A stretch of 53,919 nucleotides of DNA from an uncultured Bifidobacterium sp. (GTDB lineage Bacteria > Actinomycetota > Actinomycetes > Actinomycetales > Bifidobacteriaceae), in assembly GCF_945269915.1 (NCBI RefSeq), contig NZ_CALYOY010000011.1, positions 1 to 53,919 of the forward strand, given 5' to 3'. Below, piece by piece: positions 9,689 to 17,628 of the stretch. Position 1 is the first letter of the stretch. The number at the start of each line of letters is the position of its first letter. The position numbers and the translations under genes are program-made. The notes under the pieces were generated by a model that saw only the letters and a list, made by a program, of their open reading frames with translations, did not search any database and was not told the origin of the DNA.

Positions 9689-10792
9689 TCAGACGGGGAG
9701 CCCGGACCGGACCACCCAGTCCACATAGAAGAGGACCAGGGCCAGGAGGACGAAGATCAGGTCGATCATCCAGAACCTGACCACCACCTTGGATTCCTGC
9801 CACCCCATCAACTCGAAGTGGTGGTGGATGGGCGCCATCTTGAAGACCCGTTTGTGGGTCAGTTTGAAGTAGCCCACCTGAATCACGTCCGAGGCGGTCT
9901 CGACCACGAAGAGCCCGCCCAGGATGACCGCGAGGAGCTCGGTGTGTGTGGCGATGGACAGGGCCGCGAAGAGCCCGCCCAGGGCCAGGGAGCCGGTGTC
10001 GCCCATGAAGATGGAGGCCGGGTTGGTGTTGTACCAGAGGAAGCCGAAACAGGCCACGGCCGCGCAGCAGGCGATGATGGTCAGGTCCAGGGGGTCGGAG
10101 ACGGCGTAGGAGTGGCCGGGATGGCCCGCTCCCTTGAGGTGGTAGCTCTCCCAGAAGGCGATGATGGTGTAGCCGGTGAAGGCGATCATGGAGCTTCCCG
10201 ATGCCAGGCCGTCCAGACCGTCGGTCAGGTTGACGGCATTGCTCCAGGCCGTCATGAGGAGGTTGACCCAGATGATGAAGAGGATGATGGCCACGGCATG
10301 GCCGGCGAACTCGAAGTTGATGATGGGACGCTCCACGAAGGAGATACCGGCCTGGGCGCTGGGGAAGCCGTTCTTGGTGGGGAGCTGGAGGGCCAGTATG
10401 GCGTATATGGTGGCCAGGATGAACTGACCGGTGAACTTGGCCCTGACCGACAGACCCAGGTTCTGCTTCTTACGGACCTTGGCAAAGTCGTCGATGAAGC
10501 CCAGGCCGCCCATGGAGAGCATGGCGAAGAGGACCAGCATGGCCGAGAGGGATGGGGACTCCCCCCGTGACAGGTAACGGTAGAGCGCGGAAACGGCCCA
10601 CCCCAGGAGGATGGCCAGGTTGATGACCAGGCCGCCCATGGTCGGGGTGCCCCTCTTGACCTGGTGGGACTTGGGACCGTCCTGGCGGATGTACTGCCCA
10701 TAGTGAAGACGGTGCACCAGCCTGATCAGCAGTGGGGTCCCGGCCAGTGTGACCACCAGGGAGACCAGAATTCCTATGATGAGGGCTATCAC
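9689..10792 (-). CDS. mraY: Phospho-N-acetylmuramoyl-pentapeptide transferase
   Basis: MraY is a polytopic membrane enzyme that transfers phospho-MurNAc-pentapeptide to undecaprenyl phosphate, forming lipid I. The 367-residue protein has about ten hydrophobic segments and the family motifs GTPTMGGLVI, GFIDDFAKVRKKQNLGL (catalytic Asp pair), NAVNLTDGLDGLA and FMGDTGSLALGG, plus the histidine motif APIHHHFE near the C-terminus. The start is GTG with GGAG eight bases upstream. It sits between murF and murD as in other dcw clusters. Confidence 0.96.
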   Translation of the reverse strand: MIALIIGILVSLVVTLAGTPLLIRLVHRLHYGQYIRQDGPKSHQVKRGTPTMGGLVINLAILLGWAVSALYRYLSRGESPSLSAMLVLFAMLSMGGLGFIDDFAKVRKKQNLGLSVRAKFTGQFILATIYAILALQLPTKNGFPSAQAGISFVERPIINFEFAGHAVAIILFIIWVNLLMTAWSNAVNLTDGLDGLASGSSMIAFTGYTIIAFWESYHLKGAGHPGHSYAVSDPLDLTIIACCAAVACFGFLWYNTNPASIFMGDTGSLALGGLFAALSIATHTELLAVILGGLFVVETASDVIQVGYFKLTHKRVFKMAPIHHHFELMGWQESKVVVRFWMIDLIFVLLALVLFYVDWVVRSGLPV

Positions 10793-10866
10793 TGTGTGTG
10801 CTCCAACTCTTGGATCATGTCCGTGAACGTTTGCGCCTGAAAACCGGCTTTCAGCTTACCCATACC

Positions 10867-12393
10867 TCAACCCTGCCACCTCTCCGCCAGGGCCGAGAGG
10901 CCGGACATGTGCGACCCCTTGAGGAGAACCAGGGATCCGGGGTGCCTGGCGGCCAGGGATTCGACCACTTTGCCGGCCTGATCGGCATCCTGGGCGTACC
11001 TGACCAGCATGGGGGCGGTTCCCCCCTCGGTCTCACCGGCGGTCTCCCCACCGGCCCCCCTGACCATGGCCCGGACCAGGGCATCCGCCGACTCGTCGGG
11101 GCAACCCACGGCGACCAGGGCATCCAGGCCAAGCTGACGGCAGTAGGCACCGACCTGCTCGTGGAGCTGTGCAGACCGGTCCCCCAGCTCCAGCATGACC
11201 CCCAGGACGGCAATCCGGTATGGCTCGGCACGGCCCTTGGCACCCTGCCAGGTGGAGAGGGCATCCAGACCGGCACGCATGGAATCAGGATTGGCGTTGA
11301 AGGAGTCGTCGATCAGGGTGAACCCCGCCCGCGCGGTCCGCACCGTCCCCACGGCCATGCGGTGGGGGCTGATCCTGTCATCCCGGCCCAGTCCTTCGGC
11401 GATGGAACGGGGATCCATGCCCATATGGTGGGCCACCGTGGCCGCCGCCAGGGCGTTCATGACGTTGTGGGTGCCTGATATGCCCAGGTGAACCCGGACC
11501 GGCTCGGCATCGGCGAGGGACAGGGTGAAGGAGGGCCTGTCAGAACGGTCCCGTTCCACGTCGGATGCACGGGCATCCAGGACAGCCGTCTTCCCATTCA
11601 TGCCGAATCTGAGTACTCCGCCCCTGGCCAGGGGAGCCATGGCCGCCACCCGGGGATCGTCGGCGTTGAGGACGGCCAGGCCTCCTGGCACCAGACCACG
11701 GACGATTTCGCTCTTGGCCTGGGCTATGCGTTCCACGGACCCGAACTCGCCCAGGTGAGCCACACCCACCTTGAGGACCAGGGCCAGGTCGGGGGGAACG
11801 ATCTGCGTCAGGTGCGCAATCTCCCCGACATGGTTGGCTCCCATCTCGGCCACCAGGAACCGGGTGCCCTCCCCCACCTGCAGGGCCGTCAGGGGCAGGC
11901 CGATCTCGTTGTTGAAGGACCCGACCGGGGCCACGACCTCCCCCAGCTTGGCCAGGAGGGAGGCCAGGAGGTCCTTGGTTGTGGTCTTGCCCACAGAACC
12001 GGTGATGCCGATAACGGTGAAGTCGGCGCCCGCCGCCCGGCGCAGTTCGATATTGTGCTTGGCCAGGAGACCCAGGGCCTCGACCGTATCCTTCACCAGG
12101 ATCTGAGGCAGGTCTGCCCCGGAGACCAGATGGTCGACCAGGGCGGCGCGCACCCCCCTGGCACCCATGCCGGGCAGGAAGTCATGCCCGTCAACGCGTT
12201 CGCCACGGATGGCGATGAAGAGGGAACCCTCCTCCGCCAGCCTGGAATCGGAGACCACCTTGAGGGACTCACAGGGGTCGTCAACCCCATCGGTCGGCCG
12301 GGAAGCCGCGACGGGGACCAGACGGCCAGACAGGCACCGGGCCACCTCCTGCAGGGTCATGGGCATGGTCCCTGCCTGAACACACTGAGTCAT
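10867..12393 (-). CDS. murF: UDP-MurNAc-tripeptide--D-Ala-D-Ala ligase
   Basis: MurF adds the D-Ala-D-Ala dipeptide to complete the UDP-MurNAc pentapeptide. The N-terminal domain has the Mur-ligase DSR motif (VVSDSRLAEEGSLFIA), the ATP loop is GITGSVGKTTTKD, and further motifs are EMGANHVGEI and LIDDSFNANPDSM, typical of MurF. The frame opens at a GTG at 12399, but the ATG two codons later has AGAGG five bases upstream and is preferred (508 residues). The upstream murE-like gene ends just before the start. It is complete and probably active, unlike its upstream neighbour. Confidence 0.95.
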   Translation of the reverse strand: MTQCVQAGTMPMTLQEVARCLSGRLVPVAASRPTDGVDDPCESLKVVSDSRLAEEGSLFIAIRGERVDGHDFLPGMGARGVRAALVDHLVSGADLPQILVKDTVEALGLLAKHNIELRRAAGADFTVIGITGSVGKTTTKDLLASLLAKLGEVVAPVGSFNNEIGLPLTALQVGEGTRFLVAEMGANHVGEIAHLTQIVPPDLALVLKVGVAHLGEFGSVERIAQAKSEIVRGLVPGGLAVLNADDPRVAAMAPLARGGVLRFGMNGKTAVLDARASDVERDRSDRPSFTLSLADAEPVRVHLGISGTHNVMNALAAATVAHHMGMDPRSIAEGLGRDDRISPHRMAVGTVRTARAGFTLIDDSFNANPDSMRAGLDALSTWQGAKGRAEPYRIAVLGVMLELGDRSAQLHEQVGAYCRQLGLDALVAVGCPDESADALVRAMVRGAGGETAGETEGGTAPMLVRYAQDADQAGKVVESLAARHPGSLVLLKGSHMSGLSALAERWQG

Positions 12394-12402
12394 CCTCACC
12401 TC

Positions 12403-13281
12403 TCAGGACATTTCACGGGAGACGCGCAGGGCGCTCCTGATGTTGTTGCGCTTGACCCCGGCGGCCATGACCATCGATATGCACAGGGAGAGGTCCTCGA
12501 TGGGCGCCTCCGGGGGCAGGGACTGCCTGGCCATGGAATCCGAGTCGTCGCTGCGTCGGGCCACGGTGGTCCGACCGCCAAGATTGAATCCGAACCGCCT
12601 GGCCTGGGAGATCATCCTCGTGTGGCGCAGGTCCCGCCCGGAGGCCGTCTTCGGCCCCAGACCCACCACGTCCATGTCGACCGACTGGAGGGCGTCGTTC
12701 TGGAGGGTCTCCTCCCCCACCGAGATGACGACCGCGGCGGCACCGTCCTCAAGATATATGGACAGGCAGCGCTGGATGTCGAACATGCTCAGGGGGTAGT
12801 CCATGCTGAGTTCGCGGTCCAGGGAATAGGAGCCGTGTGCGCTGATGACCCCGACCGGGTTGCCCAGGACATGCAGGAAGTCCGCCAGGGTGTCCACGCT
12901 GCTGTAAACGTCCGACCCGACCAGGCCGAAGACGGCCAGGGAACTGGACGGGTCGCCGGCTGCGTTGGAGAGGAGCTGCCCCATCTGGGAGGGCAGCATG
13001 GTGCCGAAGAGGAGGGGGATCTGTGCGTTGCGGATCCTGTGCCGGGCGGTGGGTGGCAGGAGAACGGCATAGGCCCCGTGGCGCTCCGCCTCATCCACCA
13101 TGTCCTGGTCGGCCTCTTCCGTCGGTACATAGAGACTGCCGGGACGAACCGAAACCAGGTCGTTGGCAAGGGACGTGACCGTCACCGGTTCAGCAAAGGA
13201 GGGTATCAGGGTCAGCCCATACCTCCCCTTGAGCTGCCCCAGGGTCATTCTTCGGGAGATTGACTCGCTCAGCGCGCTCAT
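12403..13281 (-). CDS. MurE-like protein lacking the ATP-binding loop
   Basis: This 292-residue protein sits exactly where murE lies in a dcw cluster, between ftsI and murF. Its first 110 residues follow the MurE N-terminal domain (SVRPGSLYV in place of the usual VRPGDLFVA, then a GAYAVLLPP strand). The next block has the hydrophobic strand LAVFGLVG, but where Mur ligases read GTNGKTTT it reads GSDVYSSV, so the Walker A lysine is gone. The expected EVSSHAL is replaced by SVGEETL and the C-terminal ligase domain is missing. MurE is normally about 480-520 residues. It cannot be a working ligase; a true murE must lie elsewhere. The frame is intact with a good SD (GGAG), so it is a kept protein, perhaps a scaffold or regulator. 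Confidence 0.8.
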   Translation of the reverse strand: MSALSESISRRMTLGQLKGRYGLTLIPSFAEPVTVTSLANDLVSVRPGSLYVPTEEADQDMVDEAERHGAYAVLLPPTARHRIRNAQIPLLFGTMLPSQMGQLLSNAAGDPSSSLAVFGLVGSDVYSSVDTLADFLHVLGNPVGVISAHGSYSLDRELSMDYPLSMFDIQRCLSIYLEDGAAAVVISVGEETLQNDALQSVDMDVVGLGPKTASGRDLRHTRMISQARRFGFNLGGRTTVARRSDDSDSMARQSLPPEAPIEDLSLCISMVMAAGVKRNNIRSALRVSREMS

Positions 13282-13329
13282 ACTCCAATCTCTCCTTCGC
13301 TCGGGATGGCCGACGACATCTCGCCGGTA

Positions 13330-15114
13330 TCACCATTCTACCGGGATAGCATCGGTTCTGGGCGTGGAGGCCGGCACCCTGTATTTCTGCATAAGGAATT
13401 CACCGATTTGGGCAAAGACGGGGCCGGCCGTGATGCTGCCGAAGACCCCGTCGCTGCTGGTGGGGTTCTTCAGAACCACGGTGACCACATAGTGGGGATC
13501 GTCGGCCGGGATGACGCCCACCCAGTCGCTGATGATGCCGGTCAGCCCGCCGGAACCGTCGGCGACCTCCGCCGTGCCGGTCTTGGAGGCCACCCGGTAT
13601 CCGTCCACCTTGGCCGTGCTCTGGTATTCCTCGGCCACCGATTCCATCCCGTTCATGACCGAGGCGGCCACCTTCTCGTCCACGACCCTGACCTGGTTGG
13701 CGTTGGTCTTCCCCTCGTTGAGGATGATGGACTGGTCGGAGCGGACGCCCTTGTTGGCCAGGGTGGCGATGGCGTTGGTCAGCTGGATGGCGTTGGTGGC
13801 GTATCCCTGGCCGAAGAGGACGGTGTTGCGGGTACGGCGGTCCCAGGTCTGCGGGGTGGTGAGCAGACCCTTGGACTCCCCCGGCAGACCCAGGGCCGAG
13901 GGTTGTCCGATGCCGAACCTGGTCAGGTAGTCGTAGCGCTTCTGGTCGGGGTACTTGTCGCCTGCCATGACCATGCCCACGTTGGAGGAGTTCTGCAGGA
14001 TGCCGGCCAGGGTCCAGTGCTTGGTCGGATGGTCGAAGGCGTCCTTGTACTGCTGGTTGTCCACGGTGATGTGGTCGGGGACGGTGAACTTGTCCGCCAT
14101 GGTGTGCAGCTGCTCCTGGAGCATGCCCGATATGGAGATGGTCTTGCCGATGGATCCCGGCTCGAAGGTCTCGGCCACGGCACGGGAGGGATGGATCTTG
14201 GCATCGTCACTGCCGGCCTGGTAGTCATCGGTGTCGGCCAGGGCCACAATTCGGTTGGTGCGGGTGTCCTGGACCACTGCCAGGGCCCAGTCGGCGTGGA
14301 AACGATCACGGCCGTTCTTCAGGGCCTGACGCACGTACCACTGGACGTCCTGGTCTATGGTCAGGGTCACGTCCTTGCCGTCGACCGGCGGGTTGGACTT
14401 GGTCATGGTGCCGGGAATCTGCTGGCCCAGCATCCCCTGCTGGTAGACCTCGTACCCGTCCTTGCCGGTCAGCTGTCTGTTCTCGGTCTGCTCCAGGCCG
14501 GCGACCCCCTTGCCCTCGTTGTCGATGCCGCCGATCAGGGGACCCATCAGGTCGGCATGGGGGTAGGTGCGTTCACTGCTGAGCTCGGCCGTGATGATGC
14601 CGGCCAGACCAAGCTTGTCGATCGACCGCTTGACCTCGGGCGTGACCTGCTTGGCCAGGACCACATAGCGGCCTGGCACGCTGAGCTTGCCGCCCAGTTC
14701 CATGGCGTTCATCTTCAGGTCGGGCGCCAGAAGTCGGGCCACACCGGCGGCCCCATCGGCACCCACCGGCCTGCCCTTGATGCTGTGGCAGTTGTCGCGG
14801 GTCTTCTCGGTGCAATCGATGGGGACGAAGTCGGCAGCGGCCTTGGGATCGCCCACGATCGTGTACCGTTCCAGACTCTGGGCCAGCACCCGCCCGTTCA
14901 CATCCAGGATTCGCCCGCGTTGGGCCTTGAGGGTATGGGGTACGGTGCGACCCTCGGACGCGGCCTGGGCCATGGAACGGCCGTCGAAGAGTTGGATGTA
15001 GGCGAGTTTGCCCAAGGCCGCCAGAGCTGTCAGGACCAGGACCAGGCCCACCACGAGTGACCTGCGGCAGAAGGGGCGCCGCCAGGCTGTGGACATTCCT
15101 GATTTGCGGCTCAA
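13330..15114 (-). CDS. ftsI: Septal transpeptidase FtsI (class B PBP)
   Basis: FtsI (PBP3) cross-links septal peptidoglycan. A cytoplasmic tail and transmembrane helix (about residues 19-38) precede the class B dimerisation domain, with RGRILDVNGRVLA, and the transpeptidase domain. Active-site motifs are SIGK (Ser321 nucleophile, Lys324), SSN (376-378) and KTGT (511-514). At 594 residues it has normal length and carries no PASTA domains. Its ATG overlaps the stop of the upstream ftsL-like gene by four bases. It acts with FtsW encoded in the same operon. Confidence 0.95.
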   Translation of the reverse strand: MSRKSGMSTAWRRPFCRRSLVVGLVLVLTALAALGKLAYIQLFDGRSMAQAASEGRTVPHTLKAQRGRILDVNGRVLAQSLERYTIVGDPKAAADFVPIDCTEKTRDNCHSIKGRPVGADGAAGVARLLAPDLKMNAMELGGKLSVPGRYVVLAKQVTPEVKRSIDKLGLAGIITAELSSERTYPHADLMGPLIGGIDNEGKGVAGLEQTENRQLTGKDGYEVYQQGMLGQQIPGTMTKSNPPVDGKDVTLTIDQDVQWYVRQALKNGRDRFHADWALAVVQDTRTNRIVALADTDDYQAGSDDAKIHPSRAVAETFEPGSIGKTISISGMLQEQLHTMADKFTVPDHITVDNQQYKDAFDHPTKHWTLAGILQNSSNVGMVMAGDKYPDQKRYDYLTRFGIGQPSALGLPGESKGLLTTPQTWDRRTRNTVLFGQGYATNAIQLTNAIATLANKGVRSDQSIILNEGKTNANQVRVVDEKVAASVMNGMESVAEEYQSTAKVDGYRVASKTGTAEVADGSGGLTGIISDWVGVIPADDPHYVVTVVLKNPTSSDGVFGSITAGPVFAQIGEFLMQKYRVPASTPRTDAIPVEW

Positions 15115-15581
15115 TGCTGGCCGCCGGTCTTGTCGGAGGACGGGGCCTGGTAGCCCTGGAGGTCTATGGAGTTCAGCCCCTGCTGTGGTTGCATGCCCAG
15201 CTCCTGGGCCTTGTCGGGAAGGGACGCCTGGAGCTGATCCAGCTTGTTCTGGTCATCCTGGACGTCCTGGGTCAGGTTGCTGATCGAATTCTGCACCCGG
15301 GTGGCCTCGAAGGAGTTCTGGACCATCTGGGTGCGCAGCATCAGGGAACCGAACATCGAGGTCGCCAGGAAGATGACGGCCACCAGGATATGCATCATGG
15401 GGGTGCCACGGGTATGGGTCCAGGAGATGACCCTCCTGGCCCCCTCCACCATGGCCCGGCCGCCGGTTTGAGTTCCCTTGACCAGGTTGAGTTCAGGACG
15501 GGTTGAAATAGGCTGGGATTGCGGGTGACCCTTCCCGGGTGTCGCTCTGGAGCGCACGGTACGAGCTGCCGATGCCATCAC
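15111..15581 (-). CDS. ftsL: FtsL-like divisome membrane protein
   Basis: This small bitopic protein has a basic cytoplasmic tail (1-60), one transmembrane helix (about 63-83) and an extracytoplasmic coiled coil (about 85-122), then a Gln/Ser-rich end. That layout and its place between rsmH and ftsI match FtsL, which forms a complex with FtsQ and the FtsB/DivIC-like protein to activate FtsWI. Sequence identity within this family is too low to be decisive, so the assignment rests on topology and synteny. It overlaps both neighbours by four bases. Confidence 0.8.
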   Translation of the reverse strand: MMASAARTVRSRATPGKGHPQSQPISTRPELNLVKGTQTGGRAMVEGARRVISWTHTRGTPMMHILVAVIFLATSMFGSLMLRTQMVQNSFEATRVQNSISNLTQDVQDDQNKLDQLQASLPDKAQELGMQPQQGLNSIDLQGYQAPSSDKTGGQH

Positions 15582-16711
15582 AGTCCCCTTCCGTAAGCGT
15601 GTACGGACCCAGCCGAGGCCGACCGGCCCCCGCCCCTTCCATTGCGGCCCCTGGTGTCAGAACAGATCTGACCTTCCAGTTCCCGGCGACGCTCCTGGGG
15701 GATGGAATCCGTCAGTTCCACCGCCCTGAGCCGCACCGAGGCGGAACGCGGGTTCAGTTCGAGCTCCCGCCGGTCGGCCTTGATGGCGCCATGGGTCAGG
15801 TCCCGGAAGAAGGGCCTGGCTTCTTCGGGAACCACGGGCAGACCCGCGGGCAGATCCACATGCAGCCCGGCCCCCATGAACCGCTTGACGATTCGGTCCT
15901 CCAGGGAGTGGTAGGCCTCCACAACCAGGCGCCCCCCTAGGGACAACCGCAAAGCCGCCTGCGGGAGGGTGCACTGGAGCTTGTCCAGTTCCCCATTCAC
16001 CTCGATGCGCAAGGCCTGGAAGACCCGCTTGGCCGGATTGCCGGGAGCCCTGTGGGCCTTGGGCACAACCCGGTCGACCAGCCTTTCCAACCGGGACGAT
16101 GAGGTCAGGGGTTCCTTGGCGCGTTCCTCGACGATGGCCCGGGCTATGCGGCCGGAGTAGCGCTCCTCCCCATAGGTGCTGAAAATCCTGGCAAGGTCCT
16201 CCTGGCTGGACTCGGCAAGAATCTGGCTGGCCGTGAGATCCTGATCGGTATCCATGCGCATATCCAGGGGGGCGTCCCTGCGGTAGGTGAAGCCACGGTC
16301 CTCCTGGTCGATCTGCAAGGAGGAGAGGCCCAGATCCATGAAGACCAGGTCGACCACGTCGACCCCCTCCTGGTCGAGGACCTGGTCCAGCTGGTCGAAG
16401 GCCGCATGGACAGGTCTGAACCTGTCGGCCAGACCTGCGTCACGCATCCTGCCCGTGGCCAGGTCCAAGGCCTCCTGGTCCCGGTCGATGCCTATCAACC
16501 TGGCCTGGGGGCACGCCCGGAGGAAGGCCGTGGCATGGCCTGCCAGGCCCAGGGTACAGTCCACCGCGGTGGCACCGGGATGGTCGAGGGCCGGAACGGC
16601 CAGGTCCAGGCAGTCCTGCAGGAGAACAGGCTGATGCACCTCTCCCCTGTCGACGGCCTCCTGGTCGGGCATGCCGGTCATCATGCGCCGGTCCGCTTCC
16701 CGAGCGCCCAT
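15578..16711 (-). CDS. rsmH: 16S rRNA (cytosine1402-N4)-methyltransferase
   Basis: RsmH (MraW) methylates N4 of C1402 in the 16S rRNA decoding centre using S-adenosylmethionine. The N-terminal HQPVLLQDCLD, the SAM-binding DCTLGLAGHA (usually T.G.GGH), LIGIDRDQEAL and the family block FMDLGLSSLQID are present, as is RIEVNGEL in the C-terminal part. At 377 residues it is at the long end because of an Arg/Gly-rich tail. It ends by overlapping ftsL and its start abuts the mraZ stop codon, making a tightly coupled operon head. Confidence 0.95.
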   Translation of the reverse strand: MGAREADRRMMTGMPDQEAVDRGEVHQPVLLQDCLDLAVPALDHPGATAVDCTLGLAGHATAFLRACPQARLIGIDRDQEALDLATGRMRDAGLADRFRPVHAAFDQLDQVLDQEGVDVVDLVFMDLGLSSLQIDQEDRGFTYRRDAPLDMRMDTDQDLTASQILAESSQEDLARIFSTYGEERYSGRIARAIVEERAKEPLTSSSRLERLVDRVVPKAHRAPGNPAKRVFQALRIEVNGELDKLQCTLPQAALRLSLGGRLVVEAYHSLEDRIVKRFMGAGLHVDLPAGLPVVPEEARPFFRDLTHGAIKADRRELELNPRSASVRLRAVELTDSIPQERRRELEGQICSDTRGRNGRGGGRSASAGSVHAYGRGL

Positions 16712-17241
16712 CAGAAGTCCACCGCCGGCAGAACGTCGTCCGCAATGTCGGAGTAGCCCTGCTCCTTGCTGTCCAGGTATGTCTGCCAGGCGTCCTGATC
16801 CCAGATCTCGGCCCTGGTACCCACGCCGATCACGACCACCTTGGAGGTCAGACGGGCATAGTCCCGGAGCATGGGGGGTATCAGAATGCGGCCCTGTCTG
16901 TCCGGAATCTGGTCAACGGCACCGGAAAGGAAGACGCGCAGATAGTCCCTGGCCCCCTTGTTGCCCATGGAGGTGTGCTGGATGCGAACCGCCATCCTGC
17001 GGAACTCATCCACCGGAAGGAGGCTGACGCAGCGTTCCTGACCCCTGGTCATGACCAGCCCCCGGCCCAGTTCTGTCCGGAACTTGGCGGGCAGGGCCAT
17101 CCGGCCCTTGGCATCCATTTTGGGGGTGTAGGTACCCAGGAGCATAGGCGGCAGAAGGGATGAGACCTCGTCTTCGTCCAAGGTCCGGGCCTTTTCATCA
17201 TCCACGGCGGAGGGGGTTCCGGCATGTGGCTCATCTGCCAT
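16711..17241 (-). CDS. mraZ: Transcriptional regulator MraZ with an N-terminal extension
   Basis: MraZ is a ring-forming DNA-binding protein that controls the dcw operon. Two SpoVT-AbrB domains are visible with their DxxxR signatures, DAKGR at 43-47 and DRQGR at 114-118. The family usually starts at the MLLGTY motif, which here is residue 33. The ATG at 17241 follows AAGGAGG at good spacing, while no SD precedes the internal ATG, so an acidic 32-residue N-terminal extension is likely real. It is the first gene of the dcw operon, and five candidate MraZ boxes lie just upstream, suggesting autoregulation. Confidence 0.93.
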   Translation of the reverse strand: MADEPHAGTPSAVDDEKARTLDEDEVSSLLPPMLLGTYTPKMDAKGRMALPAKFRTELGRGLVMTRGQERCVSLLPVDEFRRMAVRIQHTSMGNKGARDYLRVFLSGAVDQIPDRQGRILIPPMLRDYARLTSKVVVIGVGTRAEIWDQDAWQTYLDSKEQGYSDIADDVLPAVDF

Positions 17242-17302
17242 GGTCCCCACCTCCTTCACCCTCAAGTCGCCCACGACCATCACTGATATCGGATGGTCGG
17301 TA

Positions 17303-17348
17303 TCCACAGTGTTCCCCACTTTACCCCACAAATCACCATAAATCACCA
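17303..17348 (-). promoter_or_regulatory. Array of five MraZ boxes upstream of mraZ
   Basis: Read on the minus strand, five hexamers follow each other at an exact 10-bp period: TGGTGA, TGGTGA, TGGGGT, TGGGGA, TGTGGA (plus-strand positions 17343-48, 17333-38, 17323-28, 17313-18, 17303-08), each separated by four bases. MraZ is known to bind direct repeats of TGGG-type boxes spaced about one helical turn apart upstream of mraZ. The array ends 61 bp before the mraZ start, well placed for control of the dcw promoter. The -10/-35 elements themselves could not be fixed with confidence. Confidence 0.85.
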
Positions 17349-17628
17349 CCGATTGTCCAATTTGATGACGAATCAACGAGTTGATCCCCCAAAATGCGCA
17401 TATCCGGCGTTTCCTGGGAGGGGTGAGGACTTCGCCATGATTGTCGCCGACGATTTCCCGACGGCTTATCGCACCTGGCCGAACCGGCCGAAATCGCGCC
17501 TGCTCGCATGCAAGGAGTCAGGGAGGGGAGGAAGCGGGAAAAGGTAGAGGTCACGCGCTATATTTGATAACCCGGTTTTGTTCAATCGCCTTGGCCGAGC
17601 GTGAATTCACCACAGAAATGGGACGCAC
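17349..17628. other. Intergenic region between mraZ and helD
   Basis: This divergent spacer must hold the helD promoter and probably the upstream part of the dcw promoter. On the plus strand, a TATATTTGATAA stretch at about 17558-17569 is the most promoter-like element for helD. Nothing else, such as an RNA gene or a convincing small reading frame, is seen. The left part is A+T-richer than the genes on both sides. Confidence 0.5.

Noticed and set aside
11488-13263. 591-codon plus-strand open frame opposite murF and the murE-like gene
   Set aside because: Antisense shadow with biased composition; both sense genes have SDs and, for murF, full motifs.
13306-15060. 584-codon plus-strand open frame opposite ftsI
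   Set aside because: Shadow of a clearly functional ftsI with all active-site motifs; no SD or family resemblance.
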